Below are positions 28,301 through 41,499 of a DNA stretch of 64,000 bases, piece after piece. Source of the stretch: Chaetorhynchus papuensis (Eukaryota; Chordata; Aves; Passeriformes; Rhipiduridae); NCBI GenBank assembly GCA_013396525.1, contig VWYX01000889.1:40279-104278 (forward strand). The letters run 5' to 3'. Position 1 is the stretch's first letter. Each line of letters starts with the position of its first letter. The translations under genes and the position numbers were made by a program. The notes under the pieces are model-generated. The model saw only the letters and a list, made by a program, of their open reading frames with translations, did no database searches and was not told where the DNA came from.

Positions 28301-31300
28301 GAAAAATGCAGATTTCTACTCTTCTTCCAGTACCTGGGAGAGTGTTTTCTTACTAACAGTAGACTATTAAGTTTCAGTGCCAGAAAACTTTAGTAGATTG
28401 TCATCTGCTACAAACAATATGCAAGCAAACCAACTTTCCATTTGAAGTTTAAATTACCCAGCAAACACAATGGAAAACTAAAACAACCTGGTCTTGTAAC
28501 AAACCCAAAAGGCTTCTTAGGTAGACTTCCCGCACTTCTTACAGGCATGATGAATGAGTGACTATCCTTGTACAACCAAGCATTTATAAGAAAACTTTCT
28601 GAAAGAAATACTTTAGTAAGAAGTGAAAATATTGTACAAGTCAGCTGTGAAGAATTCAAAAGGCATTATGCAAGCATAATGCCTTATTCTTCAGACTGTC
28701 ATGTGCCATAAATTTAAGTGCTTAATATTGGACCAGCCAGGTGTCAGAAGTGAGTAGTGAACCCGCCAGAAGAGATGTTTTCTATGTCTTAACCATCATC
28801 CTGGTCCGTGACAGAGATGTTTGGCTTTTTCACATACACTGATAGTACTAGCAGAGATAAAATATTCTCTCTCTTTAATTAACTATCTCTAAACCAAATT
28901 TGTTCAGTTCAAGTGAGTTCAGTATGATAAATATTTTGATTTCTAAAAAGATAAATGAAATCATCTAAACACTTAGTACTATTAAGTTATTTTTTGAGAA
29001 TACTAGAATAAAGATTTGACAAAGGGTTTGCTTTATAATTTAGGCCTAATGTAAGCACAGTGTGCAGTAGGTTTTTCTCTTTTCTCAGGGGTGCTTGCCC
29101 TTTACTTCACTGAATGGGTATCTTAATCTGTCAGGTACTGTATGCTGTTCCCTATGGGAATTGGAGTTCTCAGTCAGACTAGACTGCCTTCCATTATGGT
29201 TTCAGGTGTTAAGAGACTCAACAAGACTGTTCCACTGTCAAAATACTGATCTGAAAAGAACTCATGAGTGTCTGGTCACTCTTTAGCAGTCTGCTGTACG
29301 ATGTAGCATTTCTTATGATCTGTGAATTATGTGATCAATTTGCATCACAAATTTTAATCACATTCCAGTTATTTTTGTCTTCTGTTGTGTTTCTCCCTGT
29401 TGGCCAGCCTGTGCTGATCCCAGCGTGAGACTCTCATAAAAAGGTCAGCATTGCTAGGTGAGTGATCTGCCATTACACAGAGAAAAATGTAATTGATCAA
29501 TCATCCAGGTCAAAGGGAGTCTTTTTCATTAGTTTAATAGACCACAGTAAGGTTTGTAATTGAGAATAGGTTGCCTCAAGATTGTTCTCAGGACTGAACT
29601 TGTTAAAATCTTTGGAAGGTGAACTTCTTAAATCTCCTTTGACATGTGCCCAGTTTTTTAATTAATTCTTTTAGAATGTGTCTGCATCATTTGGTCATAT
29701 ATCGGCACTGAGTCGTGATTTTCCTCCTCCTCCTCTGCTTTATCACTAAAACAGTAACATAAAAAACTGTATCACTGATCCAAAGTCATCCATCTCTGTG
29801 TCCTTTGTAGCCTTACAATGAGTAGGCAATTTTGCTGCTTTCATTGCAAAAAGCTACATTATGCTCAGGAAGCCTTTGGAAATTCTTCTGAATTCCAAGT
29901 TCAGAAAATGTGTTTTAAACCCTGCATGTTGTGTTTGAACCAAACATAACTCAGTGAATAATACAGGAAAACACTACTACTAGGATACTCAAGTTTGCCG
30001 TGGTTGGGGTTCCTTCTTGCACGACCTCAGTGTTCACTTAAGGTACCAGCTGTATGTTAATATGAAAGAAGCATTATACTGACTGTAACAAAATTAAAAT
30101 TACAGGTTACAAGAGCATTTTTCTATACAGCTTGACAGATATTTTAAAACAATAGCAGAGGACTACCACTGATTTTTCTGGATAAAAATATTTCCATCAC
30201 CCTTATAATATTTTCTCATCTTCCATTATGATGCTTTCCACAGTGAGCTGGCAAGATAAAGGTATAATTATGCAAACATGAGAAACTGTACAGTTCTCTT
30301 TAAACAGTAAGTTATCTTCATAACAAAAAGGATTCAAAATCTGTTTCCAAAAGCATATCACTCCTGGGGAAGGTTATATTTCCCTAATTACTCTCAACAG
30401 CTCCATCTCAGGATTCTCAGCACATAAAACAGTTTTTATTTGGAGAATACCTATGGAAAGCCAGCTGCAGCTCTACGAATGCTGCATATTGTCAGATTAT
30501 ATAAATTTAACTCTTAAAAGTCCTGAGGCCTAGAGAAATAAGTGGGTTCTATGTCTTCAAAATCTCAGATGAAGATTTAGTGATAGAGTCATTTGTTTTA
30601 ATACACTGTTGTGAAGTCTTTACATTCTGTACACCTCAGTGATTTCTTACGAGTTTTGTACACTACTGATGCAAATAGTCCAGCCCTGGAATGAGAAGGG
30701 AAAGGCACAAATGCAGCCAGCCCAGAGCCTGCTCATGTCTGGCAGTAGAGCAGCAGTGGTAGCATGAGGCAGACAGGGCTGGTGATGACTCAGAGGTCCA
30801 TGGTGCACACAGGGGATGCTTTGGGGCCCCACTGCTCTCTCCAGCAGTGCACAAGTACAGTGTCCTACCTCAGCCTGTGCTCAGCTTCTGAATTATTGAA
30901 TTGCAGTTATTTATTCTGCCCAACAAAATACTAAACTGTGTTTTTATGTTGTGGTGCAAATAAAGCCACTGAAAAAGTTGAGTGGCCATTTAAAATGATT
31001 TCTCTGACAAATAGATTCCATCCTTAGCAGATATTTCTATGTTCTTACTAAAGAAACAAAACATAATAAGGACAGAATAGGTCGTCAATGTTTGCATCAC
31101 TTCTAGCTAACAAAGCTACTACCCAGAAGTTTACATCTACCATGAATAGTGTTAGGACCATAAACAGTGATTAATAAGAGTATGCAAGTATAAAACATTT
31201 GTATTGTGAAAGTCAACCATACTGCTTACATGCCTGCAGGGCTCACTCTGGTTGAGCTGAAATGCTGATTGTGAAACAAGCATTTAGAAGTTTGAGCTAA

Positions 31301-34300
31301 TCATTATATTGATACAACAGGAAAGTTAAAAGCTTAATGTCAGGTTTCTGGGATCTTTAGGAGTGTGTATTTACATAAGTGATAATGCTGACTCAGCTTG
31401 CAAATCCTGAATTTTGTCCTTTTCAAAAATAACCTGGTTTTGCAGGCTACCTGCCCACTTCTTTGTTTCCTCGCTGGTCTCGTCACAGATGCACAGCTCT
31501 TGCCTGCAGAGCAGCAGCAGTCTGCTTAGGAAACACACCCCAACACCTCCAAGCTTCATTCTTAACCTCCTTGCTGAGTTTTTCTTAATTCTATTCTCTA
31601 GACACTTGTTTTTCTTCAGTCCTTTAATGATCTCCTGCTATTCTCTCCTCTTTCTCTCTCTCCTCCCTTCAAAATTCATGCATGTACAAACACACACACA
31701 TTTCCTAGAGCTGTCACCCTCCTGTGCTCTCCTACCCTCCATCCCTCTGACATCAGCTTCATTTACCAGGATCCTCATTCAATCTCAAACTCATTTTTAT
31801 TGCTTTCTGTTTATACTTATGAAGGGAAGATGCTCTGGTTCTCTACTAGGAATGAAACACTTATTAAAGAGAAGTTGAAAAGAATTTAATTTTCTTTTTG
31901 TACTTTTATTTCCATGTGTTTTGATCTGCATTGTGCAAAATTCAGTTGATAATAGGACATAACTCAGAACAAACTGATTTCCAGCTATGTCAATTTATAT
32001 TTGATAATTTTCCCATTCTTTCTAGTAATCTATTCCCTATTTCAGAAGATTAGAAGGCTGAATGTACATAGGCTTTTTCACAAGAACTCATCAGAGGCTC
32101 ACAAAAGTCAGTAACAATAAACAAGTAGAAGGAGAGAGAGCACAGCAAACAATGAAAACTGAAAATGAATTTATTTGAATTCACTATTATAGGAAGTGAC
32201 ACAGATGAGGATCCCACAGATGAGGGTTGAGTGCCAAGTGAGTACGCCAAAAAATCACTGAGCTTTCCTTTTGTTTCATGGTGCAATAAGTTATATACTT
32301 GTTACAATATGATGTGTGTTTTGGGGTTTTTTTATGGCTTGATTTCTTCCTTAGTCTTCTACTTTTTACTCAGGCATTTTATTCAAATTCTGCTTGACAA
32401 AGACACAACAGGGATGCTTTGACAAAATCCTTGATTAGTGCAAAAAAGGAATATGTACTAAAAATGTGTGGTTAGATTAGTGCCCGTAAAATGAATGGAA
32501 TGAAGTTATTTCTAGAAGTACATATTAAACACATTCTTTTCTTACTCCTATCTCTAAAAGCTCTGCTTTCGTTGTTATCATTTGAGGCATATAGTTAGAG
32601 CACCTGGAACCAATCAGTCCATTGAAGCTCATTCTTTCACATGTATTATTAATAAGAATAGGATTCTTACAGCAGATTACAGGTACAATAAGGACTTTCA
32701 CTATCTCCGTGTGTTCTCTGCATGCTAATTGATGCTTTCAGGGAGAAAAAAAGGTAGACTGAACTAAAGTTCTGCCATGCTTCGCTCTTCAGACTATAAC
32801 TGGAATTGAAAGGTATAGAAATGTTTCCTTCACATGAATCAGGTGATAGGTTTGGTAAGAGTAGAGTAAACAGAGTGACATTTTAATGTAATTAATACAG
32901 AGAGTTGGGTTGTTACATTCCCAAAGAGGTTATGGCATTTCACTGCAGATCTGGAGATGCTCAAACAGCACCACGCTGCTTTATCTAGACAATTCAGAGC
33001 TAAAAAGGAGCATCAACATTTCATGTCTTTTTTAGAAATTAATGCCAAGAAATCTGTGAGTTTTTTCCGTGCCTCCTCTGAGAAGAATATCCTTGGGGTG
33101 TGCAAACACAAGCAGTTGTCTTCCCTACTCAGTGTAACACAGCCTGACTTTCACCTGGGATCAGTGACCTGGAGTAAATTTGTGATGGATGGGATGATTC
33201 TGGAAGAGCATAAAAGTAAACCAAGAATAAATTCTGGCAGGTGATATATTTATATAAGTCTTTTAGATTTTAATGTAGAACCTTCCTTGGCAAAATGCCT
33301 TTGAATACAGTCAAGAATAAAATATTTAATTACCAGAATACTTTAAGAGCAAACTAAGGAACTGGCTGCTTTGTTTAGGTATTTAAATGTTTGTTTACAT
33401 AATGGAAGCCCGTATTTCCCCCCTTTACCTTCTTTGCCCAGGGTACACAGGTATATAGTCAGCATACAGGCTAAAAAAAGTCAGGTTTGTATCAGGAAAA
33501 AATGGTAAAGACAGGTGTGAATGACAAGACCAACTGCCCAGGGGGAAAGTTGTAACTTTTTTTGTAGCTGATGATGACTTGGATACGAAACATCCTCTGT
33601 CTGACCTTATCTGCTAACTGCAAGTCATTCTCACTGCAAACAAGGATTTGCCCTGTCAGACTGTCAATACCATCTATCTCATATTTATTACAAATTATCC
33701 CTTTTTCCACTGTGCTGGCTTTGGTCGGGACTTTCTCACCTCAGTGGAAGAATGCAGCCGAGTGCTGGCCTCCGTGTGTCTGACACCAAACCTCAGCACG
33801 CCTGGGGTGGGGGCTGATGAGGAAAACAACAAAATAGATGTTGACTGTCTCCCTTCCCTACATAAATAATGTCAGCAAGGTGGTTGTGGCAGTGCTTTTG
33901 GCATTAGATTATCTAATGGTAGAAGGGTCCTGATTTTTCTGCTTATTGTTAACATGCAAGTAATTCCTTTTACATGGAAACTAGAATAAAGCAAATGTAC
34001 TATCAGGAGAGAGCATGTGCAATACAGCTTTCCTCTTTTCTGTGCACCAATATTACCATTTGGGGAAGAGTAAAGTGTGATTATTTTTCATAAAGGCATT
34101 ACATGATTTATTTCTTCATCCAGATGACAAGGCAAAACAAACTAGTTTCACTTTTCCCATAGGCTTTCAAACTAGAAAACTGTCTGTTTTCCTGGTAGCT
34201 TTTCCTTTTTCTAATGTAGTCAAATAATTTTTTAGAAAGCTAAAGAACTAAGGAATCCTTATTCTCAGATGCTACCTAGAACCAGACAGAGCTTCAGCTT

Positions 34301-34353
34301 GGTGTCCTGAATTTACCCAAACGCACCACAGTGTTACATGATGTTGTTTGCAG
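19321..34353. other. Long noncoding stretch, no gene recognised
   Basis: AT-rich sequence with no recognisable coding region. Landmarks are an AT-rich run at about 22715-22790, GC-richer patches at 23680-23770, 24690-25030 and 30660-30870, and a pyrimidine-rich tract with CTCT and CACACA runs at about 31620-31700. The GC-richer patches may be old, unrecognised repeats. The longest open frame, 154 codons at 31414-31878, is translated from that pyrimidine-rich tract and is probably spurious. Confidence 0.55.
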
Positions 34354-34503
34354 AGGTGCTGGAACATCATTTGTTCCCAACAGCAAGTTAATTCGTCCCA
34401 ACAATGAGCTACCACAGAATTCAAAGACTTTCAGTGACAAACATGGCTTTGAAATGAAAATGTATTGGCCGATGTATTTAGCAGCCAGGCTGGTGATTGG
34501 CAG
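34354..34503 (+). CDS. Candidate internal exon, unknown protein (weak)
   Basis: A 150-bp open segment lies between an acceptor-like ATGTTGTTTGCAG and a donor-like GGCAG|GTGTGT. The open frame uses the second base as a codon start, giving a symmetric phase 2-2 exon of about 49 complete codons. The peptide includes GAGTSFVPNSKLIRPNNELP near the start and MYWPMYLAARLVIG at the end. I do not recognise it. The polypyrimidine tract is short and the donor is mediocre. The phase does not fit the 46.6 and 50.0 kb candidates directly. A chance open segment is quite possible. Confidence 0.18.
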
Positions 34504-37500
34504 GTGTGTATGAGGACGGGAGTCTCTGCTGCATCCTGTGAGCAGGGCAAAACCACACAGCTTCTGCTTGAGTGGGAAAAGGGCCAGTGCTGGGTTATCT
34601 CACACACTGAAGATGGCTTTCTGAGTGGGACCACAAAAAATGCTGTACTTTATTCCCAGTAAAACCTTACTCAGGAGAGAAAAATAAATCCTACTGCCAG
34701 ACAAGCAAAAACAACTGGGAAAATGGTTGTCTTGATTTTCAGGTTCTTTCTTATATTTCTGTATTTCTCCTTAGTGAAAAAACCCAAATAGCCTGTTCCA
34801 CACACTGGCAGAATTTTTAGCAGTTATTTCCTTGTAAATGCTTCTTAGAAATGTAAGCTTCAATGTATTTCTAGTTATTGAATAAGATACTACCAAATTT
34901 ATCAGTATATAATGTCCTTCTTGATGTTATTCTTTAAACCAGGAAAATGTAACTGTCAGAAATAACATGAATATAATTCCAATCTTTTTAATTTAGGGAA
35001 TTGGCTCAAATTTAATACATAGATCTGAGATTACTTCTGAGTCTTATCTGATGATGGTTTCTTTGAATTTTATTTTCGCTTGAGGATATTTTATTTTTCA
35101 TTTTTGATCAAGTAAATTTATCCATATGACTTATCTTCCAGATAGAGAGATGAAATTCTTCTCCATTGCAAATATGCCCCATAACTTTTTAAAGTTGTTG
35201 GAGTACTAGTATTCCTATCTAAAAATCTATGAGCATGCAAGCAGCTGAGTTAAAAAAACCCCAAACAACCCCCCCGAAATTCAAGCATGGTTATAATTAG
35301 CATAATCATGAACAAAATTCACTTTTTCCTTCCTATATTATATAACATTTTTTGAGCTAAAACATATATTAGTGAACATGAGCTGTCCTACAAATCATTT
35401 TTTAGAATTCCATATGGATATTTTTCTGTTTTTGTAAGACTTTGATTACATTCCATCCAGATTCATCATAAAAGAGTGGTGGTTGATCACAGAGGTGGGT
35501 TGAACCAACAGGATCTGAATAAGTATTTCCTCAGAGATCAGCACAGGCTTCTCTGAAGAGGAGCATGGGATTAGGAAGTAACACTGTACACTGAGTACAG
35601 AGCAAACAGACAGCTGACCGTATTGTGTCAACCAGTGACGGTTCCAGAATCTTTCTAAGGATATTTATATGAATGGATTACACTCCACTGATTCCATGAA
35701 GGGCTGAACACTTCAGTTTGCACCAAGAGCAAGCTGTAGGAACCTCTTTGAGGTAGAGTTCTAGAGGCTGCTGGAAAAGATCAGAAAGAAGGGGAATGCA
35801 TCAAATGGTTAATATCCTAAAAGTTAACAGCAGCCTATTTTGAAACCAAAACTGTAACATGCTAGACTCCAGATGCCACTGGCAGAAATAGAAGGTGACA
35901 CAAAGAATTCCAGGAGGTTTAATTCTATACAACCTCAACACTAGGAAAGTTTAAATACAGCTTTGATATACAAAGGAAGGTGAAAAAGGTGTTTGCACAA
36001 TCTGGCAGCTTATGTAGACTTCAGATGCAAAGCACACAGACCCCTGTGCCTCCATGGCTAGACTGGTCATACTTCTCTGCCACCTCCTAATGAGATTGCA
36101 TCAAAATATTTAAAGGGAAAGATGTAAATACTAATGAAGATTGAGTTGGATTTTATTAGTTCTTTATAGTTTGAAATTCCAAACTAAACCACAGCTGGGT
36201 ACTGACTGACAAAGACAACATTACTGGGTGTATTATAATATACCTTAATGCAATAAAATCCTATACAACAGAGTAGCCAGTCTTGTGATGTTTAACTTGG
36301 GAACAGGAGCTTCAGAGAGTGAGAGTAAGGTTATGGTATAAGTATCCAAAATTCCAAACATTATTTTAGTTTTTAAGGACTCATATAATAAATCTTTGCA
36401 TCCTTACTAATTTTAAATAACTTCATTTGTTAACACAAATAAAAAAAGTTTAATGTTTATGAAAATTAAAAAGAGATTTGTTCCTAGTACCACAGTTTTC
36501 ATAGCTTTTCATACTAATTTGGTTTTAGTTTTTATCTGTATTTTTAAGAAAGGTGACGAAAAATGCTGGATTTAAAAAATGAATGCTCATAAGAAATGCT
36601 TTAGCTGGAGGAGAAGCTTTATTGATTTTTAGGGGTGGGATTTGGGAATTGAATTTTTCTGAAGCATAACATTTTATTTACTGGCGGTTGATAAACTGCA
36701 GTGTCACCTGCCAGCTGGCTTCAGTTAAAGAAAGCTGATTGATAGCCCAGGACATGCATATGAAGAACAAAATTATAAAAATGGTAGAAACTCCTTTTCC
36801 CCCCCTAGAATTAGTCAGGCTAAGTCTGCCTTTGGCTTGAACAGGATCATTCTTATTATTTATTGCCTGCATTATTCTAACTCTTATAGGTACCAATTGC
36901 CATTAAAGTTTCTGTCTACTAGGCTCTTAACACTCTGTGCAAAAAATGGGTTTGGACACACTATACAGTCCCTGAATGCATATCATCATACAGAGTAATT
37001 TAGACATTTATCCAGCTGTCACCTGCTATTTCTTGCCCTTTGTATGAAGATGCCTGTGTTAGACAGAGTACTCCAGTGCTCAGGAGAAAAAAAAAAAAAA
37101 AGACAGTAAAATAATTTACATGTTAAATGCAGAGGTAGAAAGCAATAACTTTTACCAGTGGGTTTTTGGTTTTGTTAGGTTTTTGTTTTGTTTTGTTTTG
37201 TTTAATTTTTGTTGTTCTTGGGGTGGGGGGTTGGGGGGTTTTTTTTATGTTTGTGGATTTAGGTTTTTTTTGAGGTTTCCAAAATAATCTAATGACTAAT
37301 TCCTTCAGTTTTCTATAGACGACAATTAGTTTTAGGAGTGGTCACTAGTAAACAAAATAACAGCCACATAACCACACTATTGTTTCTTCATTTCTCTGCC
37401 TTACTGGTTGTCTGAATCTTGCCTTAACCTTTCTCGTGCTGGCTGTGGTCTGGGTTTTCAGACCTATTAATCCTGTTTCTTGACTCGTGGTTTGAAACCA

Positions 37501-38728
37501 TTTCTTCTGTCAAAGGGAGATGCCCTTCTCAAAGGGCCAGAAGCCCAACTCCACCTGCCAAGCTTTCTGCTTGAGTAAATAAAGGATTGGCAACAAGGCC
37601 AAGGAGGCCTGTACCATCATATCCACCTTTGCTGTCATCAGATGTGTAACACAGAATGCAAGTGGCAGACAGTAATCTTAATTTTAATTGGTGTTAACAG
37701 TGATTTAGAATTTAAATTATATGTAATTTTCTGGAAGACCACCGATTTTGGTGAAAAACAATCCTTAATTAAACTGCTGTTATCAGAACGCTGTATCTTT
37801 ATCAGATACACTTTTTTCCCCCATAATTTTAGGGGGCTGTGAATCTAAACAGATTCATGAAGACGATAAAATATATGTAGTACAATGGTTCTGTTTTGTT
37901 TTGTTTTGAATGTCTGGACCATACCAGATTAGACCACAGAAAATCCTTGTAATGCTTGGGGAAAATGAGCCAGACACATGGACACATACCATATATTACT
38001 GACAAATGCTTATGAGAAATTTGTGACTTTAGAGGCCTCTCTTTTGACTACAAGCTCTCACTATTCCATGCCAATTTTTTGTTTTAGGAAAGGGAAATGA
38101 TCTGTCATTTACTTTTAGGATTTTCTAATGCAGGTATAGAATAGATCCCCCATACAGCGCTATTGAAAGATCCTTGTACAGCCTCACATTCTATTTAGAA
38201 AACAGGTGAACAAAACCCCCTTTCCTATTCATCAAAGTCTCATTTATCAAAGAATGAATAATTCTGGCATTCCATCCTGACCCAATATCTTATGATACCA
38301 AACACAGCAGCTGGAGAGTAGAAAAGTGCAAATGAGTCTGCTGTTTTGTGGATGCTATCAATCTGAGTGGTCCCATGCTTCAAAAAAGCAGACAAGGAGC
38401 TCTTAGTTGTTTACTTCCTTCATTTATCATCAAGGAAATGCTGATCACAAGTTTCCTCAAGATTAGTTGGCAGTTGAAAAAACCCCAACAACAAACAACA
38501 GAACCAAGTCTGCACTAAACAAGCATAACCCACATGGAACATGTGATGCCTGTTCAGCATCTCCAGAATCTGCAAGAATAATCAAGGATCTAGTTCCTTG
38601 GTGGCTCTTCTTACTTGCCTTTTAAAAACAACTGCTAAATTAAGACAGTGTTACTGACTTAGGTACCTTCATCAGTTAAAAAAACCCCTAACAACCAGGG
38701 TTCTCAGCTTCATTCCCAGAGGCATGCA
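34504..38728. other. Noncoding stretch with simple repeats
   Basis: No gene recognised. It contains an A/C-rich tract at 35252-35276, a 15-base A run at 37087-37101 and the TTTTG/G-run tract described separately. The remainder is unique AT-rich sequence. Confidence 0.55.
37181..37238 (+). repeat. (TTTTG)n followed by a G-run tract
   Basis: Four TTTTG units (37181-37200) are followed about 20 bases later by runs of 4, 6 and 6 guanines at 37220-37238, separated by T and TT. A further T run follows. The G runs could form a G-quadruplex, possibly by splitting one of the longer runs. A 15-base A run lies about 80 bases upstream. This is simple-sequence DNA with no sign of coding. Confidence 0.9.
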
Positions 38729-38868
38729 GAATCACAGAATTGCTGAGGTTGGAAGGGACCATCTAGTCAAAGCCCCCTGCCAAAGGAGGCTCACTTCGAG
38801 CAGGTTGCACAGGATCACATCCAGGGAGGTTTCGAGTATCTCCAGAGAAGGAGACTCCATGACACCTA
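38729..38868 (-). mobile_element. CR1 LINE 3' end fragment, minus strand
   Basis: Reading the + strand, AGAATCACAGAAT, GAGGTTGGAAGGGACCATCT, AGCCCCCTGCCAAAGGAGG, GAGCAGGTTGCACAGGATCA, CATCCAGGGAGGTTTCGAGT and TCTCCAGAGAAGGAGACTCCA follow in the exact order of a reverse-complemented CR1 3' end. The element therefore points left, with its 3' terminus at 38729. About 140 bp remain. It is clearly better preserved than the copy at 19.3 kb. Confidence 0.95.
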
Positions 38869-39452
38869 CCAAAGGACACTATCGTAACAAAGCTCACCTG
38901 CCGTGCAACTCCTGCAACTTTGTTTACTTTTAAAAGTTGCATTAAGGAGATCTTGGCAACATAACTTAATTCATGCCCGATTTGCCATTCTTAGAGCTGG
39001 AAACTGGGGTCAACCATGGTTTAAAACTTGATGCCACAATGCAGCAAGCTGAAGGAAATTGCTTATTGGTCAGTCTCTGCTTAGTATAATTGTCATTGAA
39101 AGACTTTCTTACATAGGTTTGTGGCTCTAGAAAGAGTAGCTGATCTGTGGGTAGGGTGGAACAGGTGATAACTGCCTGGGCAGACTGACACTAGTCAGCT
39201 TTAACACAATTCACCTTAAATTCTTCTTCATTGACTGAAATGCAGCTACCTGCTTTGTCCAACCTCACCTCCATCTTCGGACAGCTGGAGACAACCTGGT
39301 CTTTCTTGCACAATCCAACCCTTTGGTAGGATTATCTAACTTATATGAACAACGCTGTAGAAGCACCTTTTCTCTCAGAAAATAGAGCTATGGGTGGGAC
39401 TAAGGGAATTTAATGAATCAAAACTACTGTTTGAAATCTAATATTTGCTTAC
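38869..39452. other. Noncoding spacer
   Basis: Unique sequence between a CR1 fragment and the minus-strand candidate exon. Nothing recognisable. Confidence 0.5.
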
Positions 39453-39623
39453 TGAGCAGCAATAGTGGAACCTTTATTAGGAGGAACTGGATTGTTGGAC
39501 CTTGGCTGTGATTCACGGCAGATTCTATTTTGTCTCGCTGCTCTAGATCCTTTTCTTTTCCTTACAACTTGAATAACCAATTTAGAGCCATCCCAGAGCT
39601 GGGTGGAAATGCTGGGGTAAACA
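39453..39623 (-). CDS. Candidate internal exon on the minus strand, unknown protein (weak)
   Basis: On the minus strand a good acceptor (CATAATTTTCATTGCAG) at 39624-39625 precedes a 171-bp open segment that ends with donor GCTCA|GTAAGC at 39452. It is a symmetric phase 2-2 segment of about 56 complete codons. The peptide contains QLWDGSKLVIQVVRKRKGS, rich in basic residues, and ends near SNNPVPPNKGSTIAAQ. I do not recognise a family. It lies in the direction a gene from the CpG island at 58-60 kb would run, but it cannot join the 58969 donor directly because the phases differ. The adjoining minus-strand frame 39562-39891 (109 codons, real ATG) overlaps it in another frame and could compete. 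Chance remains possible. Confidence 0.22.
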
Positions 39624-40900
39624 CTGCAATGAAAATTATGCATGTAATGGGAGAATGAGATGATTCATTACTGTTCAGAATCTCTGGATCACTTCTGCAC
39701 AGCAAGGCCAAACTTTTTAATGTATGTCTAAACACATATCGTACCAACATTACAATGTAGGCTACATCCTTGAGTAGTACAGTGCTGTCACCTTGAAACA
39801 GCTTCCAGCCCTGGCTTGTGATTCCAACACAGAACAGCAGGGAAGAATCATCCCTCCCACAGTCCCTGCCTGTGAGCAGCCCAAAGTTCATTCAGCCTTT
39901 TGTAAACATGCAGGTACTATCTAGGTAAGATGTTCATCAGGAACAATGCAGCATTAAGGCTACGGAATATAGATGTCATCATTTCACCTTGAAATTATGG
40001 CTTTGAGTTACTCTACTGGTCACACAATTGCTCTCTGAACGTTTAACAATTGTATGTATGTGGTGTAAACCAACCAAACTAAACGAATGCCAGCCCCTGC
40101 TTGGGACACAGCAACTCAGACAGCTCAGACACAGTATCTGTAGATATTTATTAAAGGAGCAGAAGCAGCATTCCAGTATTTTCCCTATGCCACACCTCAA
40201 ATTCCTGAACATTTTCCTGAGAGGGCTCAGGATTTGCATTTAAGTGCCTCCACTTTTTGGGTGACTGCTGCTCTGGAAATAGAGATTTCACAGATGTTCA
40301 CTTTGCCTCCTGTAAATATCTGAGCTTTAACAGCTCAGTGCCAAAGCCTACTTAATTTTATTTCCAACAAAATCAACAGGAAGTATCATGACCGATAAAA
40401 TTAGAACCCACTACTATTACTATATGGTTTTCCTCTGTAGTAGTATTTAAAAATGAAAAAGTACTGGAAGTGCTAAGACATTTGCAGACAGTAGCAAGGC
40501 ATCATTAATCATGTTGACTTTACAAATTTTTATTTGTGATGAAACCTTGAATTCTCAGTTGACCTAAGAAATCAATCAGAGGATTGTCAACAATCCTATC
40601 AGATTAGAAGCTAAAGTCTGTGAAAATACAGCTTACTAAAAGATTTTCCCTCCCTTTAAAAATGTTTTTTCTTGACAGCAAAAATTACAAATTCTACCAA
40701 TAATGGTGGAATGGCTCTAAAATGAAATATGGCTATTTTGCAATGGTATATGGCTGTCTCACAAACTGAACTATGTTGCGGTAACAGACTTCAGTGAATA
40801 GAACTACCAAGAGTAACTCCAGAATAATATCAATTAACTGCAGTCTCTATGAATGACCCTCATGGAGAGATATTTACTAAAAAAATCACATCTTCCTTTA
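39624..40900. other. Noncoding spacer left of the LTR
   Basis: Unique sequence with no recognised gene. A minus-strand frame of 109 codons begins with an ATG at 39891 but shows no recognisable domain. Confidence 0.45.
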
Positions 40901-40905
40901 CAGAC
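40901..40905. repeat. Probable target-site duplication, left copy (CAGAC)
   Basis: CAGAC lies immediately before the LTR's TGTACTGG and again at its right end, at 41498-41502. A 5-bp duplication fits ERVL-type integration. The right copy overlaps the expected terminal CA of the LTR by two bases, so the exact right boundary (41497 or 41499) is uncertain. Confidence 0.6.
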
Positions 40906-41499
40906 TGTACTGGTTTTGGCTGAGGAGGAATTAATTTTCTTCACAGTGGCTGGTAGAGGGCTGTACTTTGGGTTTGTGCTGAGCACAGGGTTGATAATAG
41001 AGAGATGTTTTTGTTGCTGCTGAGCAGGGCTCACACAGAGCCAAGGTCCCTCCTGCTCCTTGTACGGCCACGCTGGAGAGAGGGCTGGGGGGGCCTGGGA
41101 GGTTGGGAGGAGACACAGCTGGGACAGGTGACCCCAACTGACCAAAGGGACATTCCAGACCACAGGACAGCATGTTCAGTGTATAAAGAGGGGAAAGAAG
41201 GAGGAGGAAGAGGGTGGACAATTGGAACCATGGCATTCGTTTTCCCAAGTCACCGTCACATGGAGCTCTGTCTGTCCTGGAGATGGCCGGACACTGCCTG
41301 CCCATGGGAACTGCTGGGTGAGTGCCTGGTTTGGCTTTGCTTGTGTGCACAGCTTTTCCTTTACCTACTGAACTGCCTTTTCCTCAGCCCATGAGTTCTC
41401 TCACTTTTACCCTTCTGATTGTCTCCCTGATCCCACTGGTGGGACAGTGAGTGAGCAGCTGTGTGACATTTGGTTGCTGACTGGGTTTAAACCACAACA
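40906..41499 (+). mobile_element. Solo LTR of an avian endogenous retrovirus (ERVL-like)
   Basis: About 594 bp begin TGTACTGGTTTTGGCTGAGG and end GGGTTTAAACCACAACA. This matches, as I recall it, a common passerine ERV LTR family with blocks such as GAGGAATTAATTTTCTTCA, GGACAGGTGACCCCAACTGA, CAAAGGGACATTCCAGACCA, AACTGCCTTTTCCTCAGCCC and CTCACTTTTACCCTTCTGAT. A TATAAA box at 41182-41187 marks the probable U3 promoter. The region corresponding to the polyadenylation signal appears degraded. No primer-binding site follows and no internal retroviral genes are present, so it is a solo LTR left by recombination. The 5-bp CAGAC occurs at both edges. Assignment to ERVL is from memory; the LTR identity is firmer than the class. 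Confidence 0.85.

Noticed and set aside
29408..29457. 50-bp segment with an excellent polypyrimidine acceptor and a GTGAGT donor on the + strand
   Set aside because: All three frames contain stops, so it cannot be an internal coding exon. A noncoding RNA exon is possible but unsupported.
31414..31878. 154-codon + strand frame with a hydrophobic, Ser/Leu/Phe-rich product
   Set aside because: It is translated from a pyrimidine-rich tract, which gives Ser, Leu and Phe codons without coding selection; no splice or promoter context supports it.
32193..32237. 45-bp open phase 0-0 segment with a GTGAGT donor on the + strand
   Set aside because: The acceptor is weak, the segment is very short and contains an internal CACAGATGAGG-type repeat; chance is the simpler explanation.
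40931..41394. Open frames of 109-139 codons on both strands
   Set aside because: They fall entirely within the solo LTR, which is noncoding.
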